From Streptomyces sp. Ncost-T10-10d (GTDB taxonomy: Bacteria > Actinomycetota > Actinomycetes > Streptomycetales > Streptomycetaceae), in assembly GCF_900091955.1 (NCBI RefSeq), contig NZ_FMDF01000172.1, forward strand, positions 1 through 59,203: DNA of 59,203 nt, written 5' to 3'. Below the pieces are notes generated by a model. That model was not told the DNA's origin. It did no database searches and saw only the letters and a program-made list of their open reading frames with translations. Both the position numbers and the translations under genes were made by a program. This document shows positions 51,440-59,203 of this stretch, one piece after another; position 1 is the stretch's first letter, and each line of letters opens with the position of its first letter.

Positions 51440-52437
51440 GGAGTGGCTCCGGTGGGGCGGGAGGTGACGGCACCTTCGGTCAGGGCCGCTTCGACTTCGT
51501 ACGGGAACGGCATGGCGGACGAGCAGGCGAGCCGGGAGGCGACGATGGCGCCGGCGGCGTTGGCGTACCGCATGATGCGTTCGGTCTCCCATCCTGCGAG
51601 CAGCCCGTGACAGAGCGCCCCGCCGAAGGCGTCACCGGCACCGAGGCCGTTGACGACCTCGACGGGCAGCGGCGGCACATCGGCCACCGTGCCGTCGCGG
51701 TGGACGGCCAGTACGCCCTTGGGGCCCTGTTTGACGACGGCGAGCTCGACGCCCGCGGCGATCAGGGCGCGGGCGGCCGCGTACGGTTCGCGCTCGCCGG
51801 TCGCGATCTCGCATTCGTCGAGGTTGCCGACGGCGACGGTGACATGGGCGAGCGCCTCGCGGTAGCGGGCGGTGGCGCCGGACGCGGTCCCGGGCATTTC
51901 TTCTGCGGTGTCCCAGAACATCGGGCGCCAGTCGAGGTCGAAGACGGTGATGCCGGACCGGTCGCGGGCGCGCAGGGCGGCCAGGGTCGATGTGCGGCTC
52001 GGTTCGGCGCACAACCCGGTCCCGGTCATCCAGAAGACCCGGGCGGACCGCACCGCGTCGAGGTCCAGCTCGGACTCGTGGATCTCCAGATCGGGGGCCT
52101 TGGGCTGCCGGTAGAAGTAGAGCGGGAAGTCGTCCGGCGGGAAGATCTCGCAGAAGGTGACCGGTGTCGGATACGCGTCGACGGGCGTCACCCACCGGTC
52201 GTCCACCCCGAACTCCCGCAACTGGTGGTGGAGATACTCCCCGAAGGCATCCCGGCCCGTGCGGGTCACCACGGCGGTCCGCCGGCCGAGCCGGGTTGCC
52301 GCAACGGCGACATTGGTCGGCGAGCCGCCGAGGAACTTCCCGAATGTCTCGACCCGGGCCAGCGGCACGCCGGTCTGCAGGGGGTAGAGATCCACACCGA
52401 TCCGGCCCATGGTGATCACGTCGTACAGCTCAGGCAT
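51436..52437 (-). CDS. iolC: 5-dehydro-2-deoxygluconokinase
   Basis: 333-residue PfkB-family sugar kinase. N-terminal ITMGRIGVDLYP and GKFLGGSPTNVAVAATRLG match this group. The catalytic Asp and anion hole are in VNGLGAGDAFGGALCHGLL (about residue 265). ATG 52437 is chosen because GAAGGG is six bases away; an ATG at 52443 is directly fused to that site. First gene of the minus inositol operon, with its own promoter. Confidence 0.93.
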   Translation of the reverse strand: MPELYDVITMGRIGVDLYPLQTGVPLARVETFGKFLGGSPTNVAVAATRLGRRTAVVTRTGRDAFGEYLHHQLREFGVDDRWVTPVDAYPTPVTFCEIFPPDDFPLYFYRQPKAPDLEIHESELDLDAVRSARVFWMTGTGLCAEPSRTSTLAALRARDRSGITVFDLDWRPMFWDTAEEMPGTASGATARYREALAHVTVAVGNLDECEIATGEREPYAAARALIAAGVELAVVKQGPKGVLAVHRDGTVADVPPLPVEVVNGLGAGDAFGGALCHGLLAGWETERIMRYANAAGAIVASRLACSSAMPFPYEVEAALTEGAVTSRPTGATP

Positions 52438-52476
52438 ATGCATCCCTTCGACCGGCGACCGGGGCGGCTGCTCCCA

Positions 52477-52505
52477 GGTCTAGCCCTCCCCCGGAACCCT
52501 GTCAA
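52477..52505 (-). promoter_or_regulatory. Promoter of the iolC operon
   Basis: On the minus strand: -35 TTGACA (52505-52500), 17-bp spacer, -10 TAGACC (52482-52477). It is a strong vegetative-type promoter, 40 bases upstream of the iolC start. Confidence 0.7.
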
Positions 52506-52510
52506 TGCTT

Positions 52511-52520
52511 TGTCCGGACA
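52511..52520. promoter_or_regulatory. Palindromic operator between the divergent inositol genes
   Basis: TGTCCGGACA, a perfect 10-bp palindrome within a longer imperfect one (TT on the left, AA on the right). It sits five bases upstream of the iolC -35 box. A GntR-type inositol regulator is the likely ligand; no such gene is in the window. Confidence 0.6.
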
Positions 52521-52569
52521 TAAGGACGAATGATTGACACGCGTCTGCCGGGCCGGGAGGCTGGGCCGC

Positions 52570-53496
52570 ATGACCTCCTCCGCATTGGCTCCGGCCCGTA
52601 TCCGTATCGGCTCGGCACCCGACTCGTGGGGTGTGTGGTTCCCCGACGATCCGCGGCAAGTGCCCTGGCAGCGTTTCCTCGACGAGGTCTCCGCGGCGGG
52701 TTACGAGTGGATCGAGCTCGGCCCGTACGGCTATCTCCCGACCGACCCGGCCCGCCTCGCCGACGAGACCCACCGACGCGGGCTCACGGTCTCGGCCGGG
52801 ACCGTTTTCACCGGATTGCACCATGGAACGGACGTCTGGGACCGGACCTGGGCGCATGTCGCCGACATCGCGGCACTCACCCGGGCGATGGGCGCCGGGC
52901 ATCTCGTGGTCATCCCGTCGTTCTGGCGCGACGACAGGACGGGAGAGGTCCTGGAGGACCGCAACCTCACCGCGGAGCAGTGGCGCAGCCTCACCACCCA
53001 GACGGAACGACTGGGCCGCGAGGTGCAGGACCGTTTCGGGCTGCGCATCGTCGTCCATCCGCATGCCGACACCCATATCGACAGCGAGGAGAACGTCAGC
53101 CGCTTCCTCGACGCCACCGATCCCGAACTGGTCTCGCTCTGCCTCGACACCGGCCACTACGCCTACTGCGGCGGCGACAGCGTCAAACTGATCGAGACCT
53201 ATGGCGAACGGATCGGCTATCTGCATCTCAAGCAGGTCGACCCGGAGATCCTGGCCGAAGTCATGGCGGACGAAGTGCCGTTCGGCCCCGCCGTGGCGCG
53301 CGGAGTGATGTGCGAACCGCCGGGCGGGGTGCCCGCGCTGGAGCCCGTACTCGCAGCCGCCCGCAAGCTGGATGTCGATCTCTTCGCCATCGTCGAGCAG
53401 GACATGTACCCCTGCCCGCCCGACAAGCCCTTCCCCATCGCCCGCCGCACCCGGGACTTCCTCCGCTCCTGCGGCAGCCCGCACCGGGAACCCTGA
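52570..53496 (+). CDS. IolE/IolI-like sugar phosphate isomerase/epimerase
   Basis: 308-residue xylose-isomerase-like TIM barrel. It has GSAPDSWGVWFPDD at the N-terminus, metal-ligand candidates Glu in WIELGPYGYL, His in VVHPHADTH, Asp/His in LCLDTGHYAYCGG and Glu in AIVEQDMYP. It is probably the inosose dehydratase or inosose isomerase of the pathway, which otherwise lacks that step here. ATG 52570 begins after a GGGAGG-like stretch. Divergent from the iolC operon over the shared operator. Confidence 0.85.
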   Translation: MTSSALAPARIRIGSAPDSWGVWFPDDPRQVPWQRFLDEVSAAGYEWIELGPYGYLPTDPARLADETHRRGLTVSAGTVFTGLHHGTDVWDRTWAHVADIAALTRAMGAGHLVVIPSFWRDDRTGEVLEDRNLTAEQWRSLTTQTERLGREVQDRFGLRIVVHPHADTHIDSEENVSRFLDATDPELVSLCLDTGHYAYCGGDSVKLIETYGERIGYLHLKQVDPEILAEVMADEVPFGPAVARGVMCEPPGGVPALEPVLAAARKLDVDLFAIVEQDMYPCPPDKPFPIARRTRDFLRSCGSPHREP

Positions 53497-53623
53497 CACG
53501 CCGAGCGGCCCCGGGAAGTGACGTAGTGGCGGTACGCGGTGTTGTCCTCGGTGAGAGTCGGTGCGCGGCCCCGGCCGCGCCCCACCACCACCGCACACAC
53601 CACCGCACCAGGAGCAACTCGCC

Positions 53624-54037
53624 ATGATCCGGAAAATGTTGTCGTCCCGCAGGACGGCCGGGGCCTCGGCCCTGGCCGTCGTCGCTCTGGCCGCCGCCCT
53701 CGCCGCTGCCCCGGGCGCCTCGGCCGACGAGCACAACCCGCCGCCACCGCCCGGCTCGAGCGCGGTCTGCGTCTTCTACGACGGCGACGGGCTCACCGTG
53801 TACGGCGACCGGGGCGATCGGGTCTCCCAGGTGCAGTGCATGCTGGCCAACCGCCACTATCTGCCGTGGTCGGCGCTCGACGGAACGTTCGGACCGCAGA
53901 CCCTCCTCGCCGTACAGCGCTTCCAGGCGGACAATCCGCCGCTCGTGCCGGACGGCCTGGTCACCCCGGTCACCTGGTCGGCGCTCTGGCACGCGGGACC
54001 GACCCGCACGACCCCTCTCCCCTACCCACCGGTGTGA
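53624..54037 (+). CDS. Secreted peptidoglycan-binding protein
   Basis: 137 residues. The signal peptide (basic start, hydrophobic core, cleavage near AAAPGASADE at about residue 38) is followed by a short Pro-rich linker and a PG_binding_1-like domain (GDRVSQVQCMLANRHYL, ALDGTFGPQTLLAVQRFQADNPPLVPDGLVTPVTWSAL). Two cysteines (VCVFYD and VQCML) may form a disulfide. AGGAG precedes ATG 53624. It probably binds the cell wall. Confidence 0.85.
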   Translation: MIRKMLSSRRTAGASALAVVALAAALAAAPGASADEHNPPPPPGSSAVCVFYDGDGLTVYGDRGDRVSQVQCMLANRHYLPWSALDGTFGPQTLLAVQRFQADNPPLVPDGLVTPVTWSALWHAGPTRTTPLPYPPV

Positions 54038-54283
54038 CCCGGCACGCGGCACTCCTCTCCCGTGGCCCCGTTGGGCACCATGCATGGCTTCTGTAACAGA
54101 GATCACACTCTCGTCACACATGTCTCCGTTACGCGGGTCTTCCGTCACAGGCGCTCGACAGCCCCTCCCCGGAACTCTCCCCCTGTCGTTGCACCGGGCG
54201 CAGGCTGAGTGATCGTCAGCGTCCGCGCCGCAGCTCCCCCGACGGCCTGCCCGGCTGCGCTGCGGCGCAGAGAGGTGTCATAC
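54038..54283. other. Intergenic region
   Basis: No gene seen. It contains a TGTAAC...ATCACA element near 54090-54108 that only half matches a Crp site, and several TCACA/GTCACA words. It probably holds the promoter of the small HTH gene. Confidence 0.3.
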
Positions 54284-54481
54284 ATGACGGACAGAAGACT
54301 CTGGTCCTACAAGGACATTGCCGCGCACATCCGGGTGCAGCCGGACACCGTCCGCTCCTACCGCAAACACGGCCTCCTCCCGTCACCCGACCATGTGGAG
54401 AGCGGCAAGCCCTACTGGTACGCGGACACCATCCGCGCCTGGGTCGCCTCAAGACCCGGCAACCGAGGACGCAGGGACTGA
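54284..54481 (+). CDS. Small helix-turn-helix DNA-binding protein
   Basis: 65 residues. WSYKDIAAHIRVQPDTVRSYRKHGLLPSPD is a MerR/AlpA-excisionase-like winged HTH covering most of the protein, followed by YWYADTIRAWVASRPGN. GAGAGG precedes ATG 54284. Such proteins occur as stand-alone chromosomal regulators or as excision factors of mobile elements. No integrase neighbours it directly, though a decayed one lies 4.5 kb to the right. Confidence 0.78.
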   Translation: MTDRRLWSYKDIAAHIRVQPDTVRSYRKHGLLPSPDHVESGKPYWYADTIRAWVASRPGNRGRRD

Positions 54482-54534
54482 CACCTCCGGCGCCCCGTAC
54501 GGGGAACGACTCCCACCTGCCGCCGTACGGGGCT

Positions 54535-55608
54535 TCACTCCTTCGCCGCGGTGTACGTCCCACCGCTCGACGGCTGGATGATCGTCACCCCTGGCCCGGG
54601 CGCCGTACCCATCGCGGCGAGCGCCGCCGGGGCCGCGTCCAGGCCGATGGTGGAGGTCACCAGCAGATCGGGGCGCAGGGTACCGGCCAGGATCATGTCC
54701 ATCATCGGCGGGTACGCGTGCGCGGCCATGCCATGACTGCCGAGCATCTCCAGCTCCAGGCCGATCACCCGCGCCATGGGCACGACGGGGTCACCGGCGG
54801 CCGTGGGCAGCAGCCCGATCTGCACATGGCGGCCCTGTCGGCGCAGGCTCCGCACCGAGGCGGCACAGGTCACCGGGGAGCCCAACGCGTCGAGTGACAG
54901 ATGGGCCCCGCCGCCCGTCAGTTCGCGTACCGCCTCGTCCGCCCCGCCCGGGTACGCGGACGCGTCCACGCACTCCACCGCGCCGAACGCCCGCGCCAGG
55001 TCGAGAGCGCCCGCCGAGACATCGACCGCGACGACCCTGGCCCCACAGGCCACCGCGATCATGACGGCCGAAAGCCCGACCCCTCCGCAACCGTGCACCG
55101 CGACCCACTCGCCCGGCGCCACCCGCCCCTGAGCCACGACCGCCCGGAACGCCGTGGCGAACCTGCACCCCAGACCGGCCGCCGTGGCGAAGGACAGGCC
55201 CTCGGGAACGGAGACCAGATTGACGTCGGCCTGCTCCAGCGCCACGTACTCGGCGAACGAGCCCCAGTGGGTGAAGCCTGGCTGGGTCTGCCGCTCGCAG
55301 ACCTGCTGGGCCCCGGCCGCACAGGCGGGACAGCGGCCGCAGGCACAGACGAAGGGCACGGTGACCCGGTCGCCGGGTCGCCAGTTGACGACACCGCTCC
55401 CCACCGCCTCGACCACACCGGCGAGTTCATGACCGGGCACATGGGGCAGGGTGATGTCGGGGTCGTGACCCATCCAGCCGTGCCAGTCGCTGCGGCACAG
55501 CCCGGTGGCCTCGACGCGGACCACGACGCCCTGGCCGGACGGGCTCGGGTCCGGCACTTCCCGCACCCTGGCGTCCTGCTTGAACTCCTCGAACACCACT
55601 GCTCGCAT
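54535..55608 (-). CDS. Zinc-dependent alcohol dehydrogenase
   Basis: 357-residue medium-chain dehydrogenase. Catalytic zinc ligands are Cys in ATGLCRSDWHGW (about 38) and His-Glu in PHVPGHELAGVVE (about 60). The structural zinc site CACGRCPACAAGAQQVC is complete. The Rossmann motif GCGGVGLSAV (about 175) binds NAD(P). The substrate is not deducible. Single gene, opposite to the small HTH gene and upstream of the MMPL genes. Confidence 0.92.
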   Translation of the reverse strand: MRAVVFEEFKQDARVREVPDPSPSGQGVVVRVEATGLCRSDWHGWMGHDPDITLPHVPGHELAGVVEAVGSGVVNWRPGDRVTVPFVCACGRCPACAAGAQQVCERQTQPGFTHWGSFAEYVALEQADVNLVSVPEGLSFATAAGLGCRFATAFRAVVAQGRVAPGEWVAVHGCGGVGLSAVMIAVACGARVVAVDVSAGALDLARAFGAVECVDASAYPGGADEAVRELTGGGAHLSLDALGSPVTCAASVRSLRRQGRHVQIGLLPTAAGDPVVPMARVIGLELEMLGSHGMAAHAYPPMMDMILAGTLRPDLLVTSTIGLDAAPAALAAMGTAPGPGVTIIQPSSGGTYTAAKE

Positions 55609-55669
55609 CGACCCAGCCCTTCGTTCAGCCCCGTTGTCCGCTCCGTGCCCGTCGTCCGGGCGGCCGAAT

Positions 55670-56770
55670 CTACGCTCCGCTGGTGATCTTGTCCCGCTCC
55701 GGAGCGTCCTTCGATATCTCCTCGGCCGGCAGCGGCAGGGACGTCCCTTCGCTCAGGCCGAACCTCCGGTGGAAGGCCCGGAGCCGAGCGGGTGCCCACC
55801 AGGTGGCCTTGCCCATCAGCTTCATCACGGAAGGAACCAGCAGGCTGCGCACCACCATGGCATCCATCAGCACGGCCAGGGCGATACCGAGGCCCAGCAT
55901 CTTGGTGTTGGCCACCCGTGACGTACCGATGGCGACCATCACCACCGCCAGGATCACGGCTGCCGCGGTGATCAGCCCGCCGGTGTGCCGCAGCCCGAAG
56001 GTCACCGACCGCTCGTGGCCCCCGGTGCGGTCGTACTCCTCCTTGATCCGGGAGAGCAGGAAGACCCCGTAGTCCATGGAGAGTCCGAAGGCGACGCAGA
56101 ACATCAGCACCGGCAGTGTCGTCTCTATGTCCCCGGTGCTGGTGAAGGAGAGCAATCCGGACAGATGCCCGTCCTGGAAGACCCAGACGACCGCTCCGAA
56201 CATCGCCGTGAGACTCAGCGCGTTGAGCACGACCGCCTGGAGGGGGATCAGCACGCTTCCGGTGAGCAGGAAGACGAGAAGCAGTGTCACCACGACGATG
56301 ATGCCCACCGCCCAGGGCAGCCGGTCCGCGATGGCGTGCTTGGAGTCGACCAGGACGGCTACCGTGCCCGTCACCGAGGTGTCGAAGGGGGCGGGCTCGG
56401 CCCGGAGGTCCTGGACGAGCTGCTGGGACTCCTCCCCCACGGACTCACCGTCGGGCAGAACGCTGAAGTAGGCGAACCGCCCCGTCGTGACCGGCCCGTC
56501 GACCCGCAGCACACCGGGAAGGCCGGTGATCCTGCTGCGGTATTCGGCGTACTGGGCCGGCGTCGCCGCACCCTCCGCGAGTACTGCGAGGCCGCCGCCC
56601 GGGCTGCCCGGGAAGCCGTCCCGGATGTGCTGCTGGACGACATGCGACTCGGCGGTCGCGGGCAGCTGGCGGTCGTCCGCCGTACCGAACTTCACCCCGA
56701 GGAAGGGCAGCCCGAGCAGGACGAGACCCACGGTGGTGACGGCGGCGAAGACCGGCGCCCGACGCATCAC
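55670..56770 (-). CDS. MMPL/RND transporter, C-terminal half (split gene)
   Basis: Second half of an MMPL-family exporter, about 366 residues. One helix (RAPVFAAVTTVGLVLLGLPF), an extracellular domain (GTADDRQLPATAESH to TVAVLVDSKHAI), then five helices including the conserved AFGLSMDYGVFLLSRIKEEYDRTG. GTG 56770 overlaps the first half's stop (GTGA), so coupled translation is possible. Upstream in the same frame the sequence continues without a stop into the first half, showing that the two were one gene of about 750 residues. Confidence 0.85.
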   Translation of the reverse strand: MMRRAPVFAAVTTVGLVLLGLPFLGVKFGTADDRQLPATAESHVVQQHIRDGFPGSPGGGLAVLAEGAATPAQYAEYRSRITGLPGVLRVDGPVTTGRFAYFSVLPDGESVGEESQQLVQDLRAEPAPFDTSVTGTVAVLVDSKHAIADRLPWAVGIIVVVTLLLVFLLTGSVLIPLQAVVLNALSLTAMFGAVVWVFQDGHLSGLLSFTSTGDIETTLPVLMFCVAFGLSMDYGVFLLSRIKEEYDRTGGHERSVTFGLRHTGGLITAAAVILAVVMVAIGTSRVANTKMLGLGIALAVLMDAMVVRSLLVPSVMKLMGKATWWAPARLRAFHRRFGLSEGTSLPLPAEEISKDAPERDKITSGA

Positions 56771-57918
56771 GAGGGCCGCGAACCGGCCCCACCCGCTGCC
56801 GGATCCGGCTGCGGCGGTCGCGGACAGGTCGACACGCCCGCCCGTGCCCCCGGCCCCCGTCGCAGCAGACGGCGCAGATCCAAGGAGTTGACCCGTGGTC
56901 CGAGCAGCATCAGCGCGGCCGGCAGCAGGATCAATGCGGCGGCAGCCGCCAGCAGCACCACGGCGATCCCCGCGTAGGCGAACGAGCGCAGGAAGTACTG
57001 CGGGAAGACCATCATCGCGGCGAGCGAAACCGCGACGGTCAGCGCGGAGAACAGCACCGTGCGCCCCGCGGTGCGCAGCGTCGCCCCCACAGCCGCCCGG
57101 GTGTCCGCCCCGGCCGCGAGCTCTTCCCTGAACCGGCGCACGATGAACAGCGCGTAGTCGATGGCGAGCCCGAGGCCGAGGGCCGTGGTGAGGTTCTGGG
57201 CGAAGACCGAGACGTCGGTGAATTCGGTGATGCCGCGCAGCACGGCGTTGGTCCCCAGGATTGCGACGATGCCCACGCCGAGCGGCAGCAGGGCGGCGAT
57301 CGCACTGCCGAAGACCATGACCAGCAGCACGAGCGTCACCGGCAGGGCAATCATCTCGGCCCGCAGCAGGTCCTCCTGGATGATCGTCTGCATCTCGTGC
57401 CGTACGGCGACCGGGCCGCCGACCGAGACCTCCACGGGGCCGTGCGCACCACGGTATGCGGGGGCTATCCGGTCCAGGACCTCGCCCATCGCCTTGTCGT
57501 CGCCCTCTATCCGGGCGGCGATCAACGCCTCCCGCCCGTCCTCGGCACGTAGCGCGGGTGACTTGCTCTGCCAGTACGAGCCGACGCCCGTGATGTCCTT
57601 CTCTCCGGCCAGCCGTTCGGCCAGCCGGGCCGCCTCGGCGGCCACCGCGGGATCGTCGACCGATGCGCTGCCGCTGTCCACGAGCAGCAGCAGATTCGGC
57701 TGGGATGCGGGGAACTCGCGCTCCAGCGCCTTGGTCGTATAGGTCGATTCGGCGTCCGGGGCCTCCCAGCCGCCGCTGCCCATCCGGTCGGCCACCCCGC
57801 TTCCCGCGAACACGGCGAGCGCCGTGATGACCAGGGCCGCGAGCAGCGCGAGCCGTGGCCGCGCAGTGACGAAGCGGGTCCAGCCCCCCAGACGCTCCGG
57901 ACTGTTGACTTCAGGCAT
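56767..57918 (-). CDS. MMPL/RND transporter, N-terminal half (split gene)
   Basis: 383 residues: helix 1 (RPRLALLAALVITALAVFAG), an extracellular domain (VADRMGSGGWEAPDAESTYTTKALEREFPASQ onwards) and five helices including LTTALGLGLAIDYALFIVRRFREEL. After the last helix (LLGPRVNSLDLRRLLRRG) the frame drifts into an unrelated tail and stops. The switch occurs near two runs of five C on the plus strand (56847-56858). ATG 57918 follows a G-rich ribosome site. It is probably controlled by the divergent TetR regulator. Confidence 0.85.
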   Translation of the reverse strand: MPEVNSPERLGGWTRFVTARPRLALLAALVITALAVFAGSGVADRMGSGGWEAPDAESTYTTKALEREFPASQPNLLLLVDSGSASVDDPAVAAEAARLAERLAGEKDITGVGSYWQSKSPALRAEDGREALIAARIEGDDKAMGEVLDRIAPAYRGAHGPVEVSVGGPVAVRHEMQTIIQEDLLRAEMIALPVTLVLLVMVFGSAIAALLPLGVGIVAILGTNAVLRGITEFTDVSVFAQNLTTALGLGLAIDYALFIVRRFREELAAGADTRAAVGATLRTAGRTVLFSALTVAVSLAAMMVFPQYFLRSFAYAGIAVVLLAAAAALILLPAALMLLGPRVNSLDLRRLLRRGPGARAGVSTCPRPPQPDPAAGGAGSRPS

Positions 57919-58017
57919 GGCGCGGTGTCCCCTTCCCCCCAGATCCGGCGGCGCGAGACGGCCACACGGAGTGGCCGCGCAGGGCAGCATGGATCAGTCG
58001 TTGCCAATTACACTGGC

Positions 58018-58041
58018 AAACACGAGTCATCGCTCGCGTTT
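58018..58041. promoter_or_regulatory. TetR operator, site 1
   Basis: AAACACGAG-N6-CTCGCGTTT: 9-bp inverted arms with one mismatch. Lies in the gap between the divergent MMPL and TetR genes. Confidence 0.7.
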
Positions 58042-58047
58042 CACCAA

Positions 58048-58071
58048 GAATGCGAGCGACCGCTCGTGTTT
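58048..58071. promoter_or_regulatory. TetR operator, site 2
   Basis: Same half-sites: CGAG-N6-CTCGTGTTT with a weaker left flank. Its centre is exactly 30 bp, about three helical turns, from site 1, as expected for cooperative dimers. Confidence 0.7.
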
Positions 58072-58096
58072 GTCAATCGCGTCATGAAAGCTGGGG

Positions 58097-58861
58097 ATGA
58101 CCGTGTCGGAGGCCAGAGCGAAGGGCACCGGTGGTGCCAGGGGCACGGGCGGCGCGGGCGGCACCGCGAACCCCCCGGCCACGAGCGGCGCCGGGAGTGC
58201 GGGCGGCAGCGCACACAGCGCGAGCGACACCGGCAGCGCACGTCCCGAAGCGGCCGCCGGTGCCACCCGCCCCCGCCGCCGCCAGGCCCGCGGCGAAGCC
58301 CGTATCACGCAGCTCCTCAGAGCGGCGGCCAACGTCTTCTGCACAACCGGCTACACCGCGGCGAGCACCAACGCCATCGCCCGCGAGGCAGGCGTCTCAC
58401 CGGGCACGCTCTACCAGTTCTTCCCCAACAAGGAGGCCATCGCCGTCGAACTCGGCGACCAACTCCTGAACCGCTGGCGGGAGACCTACGGCGCCGCATT
58501 CCTTCCGGACCATCTGACGCTCCCGCTGGACCGGATGCTGGACGCCACCCTTGACCCGCTGATCGCCTTCAACTGCGAGAATCCGGCGTTCACCGTCCTC
58601 ATGCACGGCTCCGAGATCCCCGGAATCACCCAGGGGCACGACGCGCTGCACATGACCATGCTCGACCGCGTCGAGGCGATCCTCGGCGACTACCTGCCGG
58701 ACACTCCGCCCGCCCAGATCACCCGTATCGCCAACATGATCTTCATCCTCTTCAAGGGCGGGCTCGACCTGATCATGGCCCACGAGGGCGATGAGCGGGA
58801 CGCGTACATCAGGGAGCTGAAGACCGCATTGCTCCGCTATCTGGAGCCACTGGTCTGTTGA
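58097..58861 (+). CDS. TetR-family repressor
   Basis: 254 residues. A long Gly/Ala/Thr-rich disordered leader (1-60, with GTGGARGTGGAGG) precedes the HTH domain (about 65-115: LLRAAANVFCTTGYTAASTNAIAREAGVSPGTLYQFFPNKEAI). A helical ligand-binding domain (PLDRMLDATLDPLIAFNCENPAFTVLMHG) follows. Two operators lie between it and the divergent MMPL gene, which it very likely represses. The leader may be over-annotated, but no nearer start codon has a better context. Confidence 0.92.
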   Translation: MTVSEARAKGTGGARGTGGAGGTANPPATSGAGSAGGSAHSASDTGSARPEAAAGATRPRRRQARGEARITQLLRAAANVFCTTGYTAASTNAIAREAGVSPGTLYQFFPNKEAIAVELGDQLLNRWRETYGAAFLPDHLTLPLDRMLDATLDPLIAFNCENPAFTVLMHGSEIPGITQGHDALHMTMLDRVEAILGDYLPDTPPAQITRIANMIFILFKGGLDLIMAHEGDERDAYIRELKTALLRYLEPLVC

Positions 58862-58961
58862 CTGCACCAGCGCGGAGTGCGGCTCGACCCGGTGGTGGCG
58901 CCCGGTCGAAGATCGCCCCATGTTTGTACAGAGGACGTCCCGTACGCATCGGGGTATAACG

Positions 58962-59146
58962 GATGGCCGAGTTCGGCTGCCGCGGATCGGGGCGGCACTT
59001 GCCGGCGACAGCCCGTCGTTGCCGTGGGTTGTGGCGGATGGCGCGGGTCGGGAGATCGTGCCTGCCAGCACCTGCTCTCGGACCGGATGCCTGGTGACGT
59101 GAGCCCACTGACCTGCCGGAGCTACGCGTACGACCTGCTGCGCTGA
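58962..59146 (+). pseudogene. Tyrosine recombinase/integrase remnant (N-terminal part)
   Basis: One frame (58962 to about 59085) reads GRVRLPRIGAALAGDSPSLPWVVADGAG, like the start of actinobacterial site-specific integrases, then runs to a stop. A second frame (59096-59146) resumes with SPLTCRSYAYDLLR, a hallmark of their N-terminal SAM-like domain, and hits TGA exactly where the usual next residue is Trp (TGG), followed by YR. So both a frameshift and a nonsense change are visible. The rest is beyond the window or lost. Confidence 0.6.
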
Positions 59147-59203
59147 TACCGACCTCGTGACGAGGCCGCTCCCGGTGAGCCGGACCGAGGCATTCAAGGC
59201 CGT

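Noticed and set aside
54090..54108. Crp-like site TGTAAC...ATCACA
   Set aside because: Only one half-site matches; spacing and left arm are poor.

Overview
The window is a stretch of high-GC actinobacterial chromosome, almost certainly Streptomyces. The evidence is strong GC bias in third codon positions, many ATGA/GTGA overlapping stop-start junctions, -10 boxes of the TANNNT kind, a SARP-type activator with a TTA (bldA) codon, MmyB-type regulators, and paired dynamin-like GTPases. All functional calls come from reading the translated sequence; no database search was run.

Layout. 1-2926 (minus): two coupled dynamin-like GTPase genes, the second cut by the left edge. 3246-3318: tRNA-Arg(UCU) with its terminator. 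3651-5572 (minus): NarL-type response regulator and histidine kinase. 5911-6681: nucleotidyltransferase-fold protein. 6903-11973 (plus): a complete rhamnose-type ABC importer operon (ATPase, two permeases, lipoprotein receptor, L-rhamnose mutarotase) behind a clear promoter with two LacI-type boxes. 12022-20960: accessory genes, among them a VWA lipoprotein and an unusual fusion of an extracellular S15-like hydrolase to a cytoplasmic ABC ATPase.

21064-46001 is the most interesting part: a biosynthetic gene cluster whose enzyme set resembles azoxy (valanimycin/elaiomycin/azodyrecin-like) pathways joined to a fatty-acid/polyketide chain. A 12.7-kb minus operon encodes an aldehyde dehydrogenase-family enzyme, an acyl-CoA-dehydrogenase-fold (VlmH-like) candidate amine N-hydroxylase, a class III aminotransferase, an SRPBCC protein, a small membrane protein, a flavin reductase (VlmR-like), a ferritin-like diiron protein (VlmB-like), KAS III, ACP, KAS II (frameshifted here), a fatty acid desaturase, a SARP and an FkbM methyltransferase. 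Further genes encode an MmyB regulator, an MFS exporter, a thioesterase, an acyl-CoA ligase, a KS-AT-ACP polyketide synthase and a free carrier protein. At the left end lies a DUF2156 (aminoacyl-tRNA transferase fold, VlmA-like) gene. Directly in front of it is a serine-type class II tRNA gene whose anticodon arm is not canonical. My main hypothesis is that this is a dedicated non-decoding tRNA that supplies seryl-tRNA to the pathway.

Three promoters in this region (first MmyB regulator, SARP, thioesterase) share one architecture: a 17-bp palindrome ending on the first base of the -35 box, then an 18-bp spacer. This suggests a small regulon controlling the cluster.

46171-53496: myo-inositol catabolism (iolA, iolD, iolB, a Cgl0159-type aldolase and iolC on minus; an IolE/IolI-like isomerase divergent on plus) with a palindromic operator in the divergent promoter. 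53624-58861: a secreted peptidoglycan-binding protein, a small HTH protein, a zinc alcohol dehydrogenase, an MMPL transporter split into two halves, and a divergent TetR regulator with two operators 30 bp apart. The right edge holds a decayed tyrosine-recombinase gene. Two reading-frame breaks (KAS II and MMPL) fall in or beside G homopolymers, so sequencing error must be considered for both.
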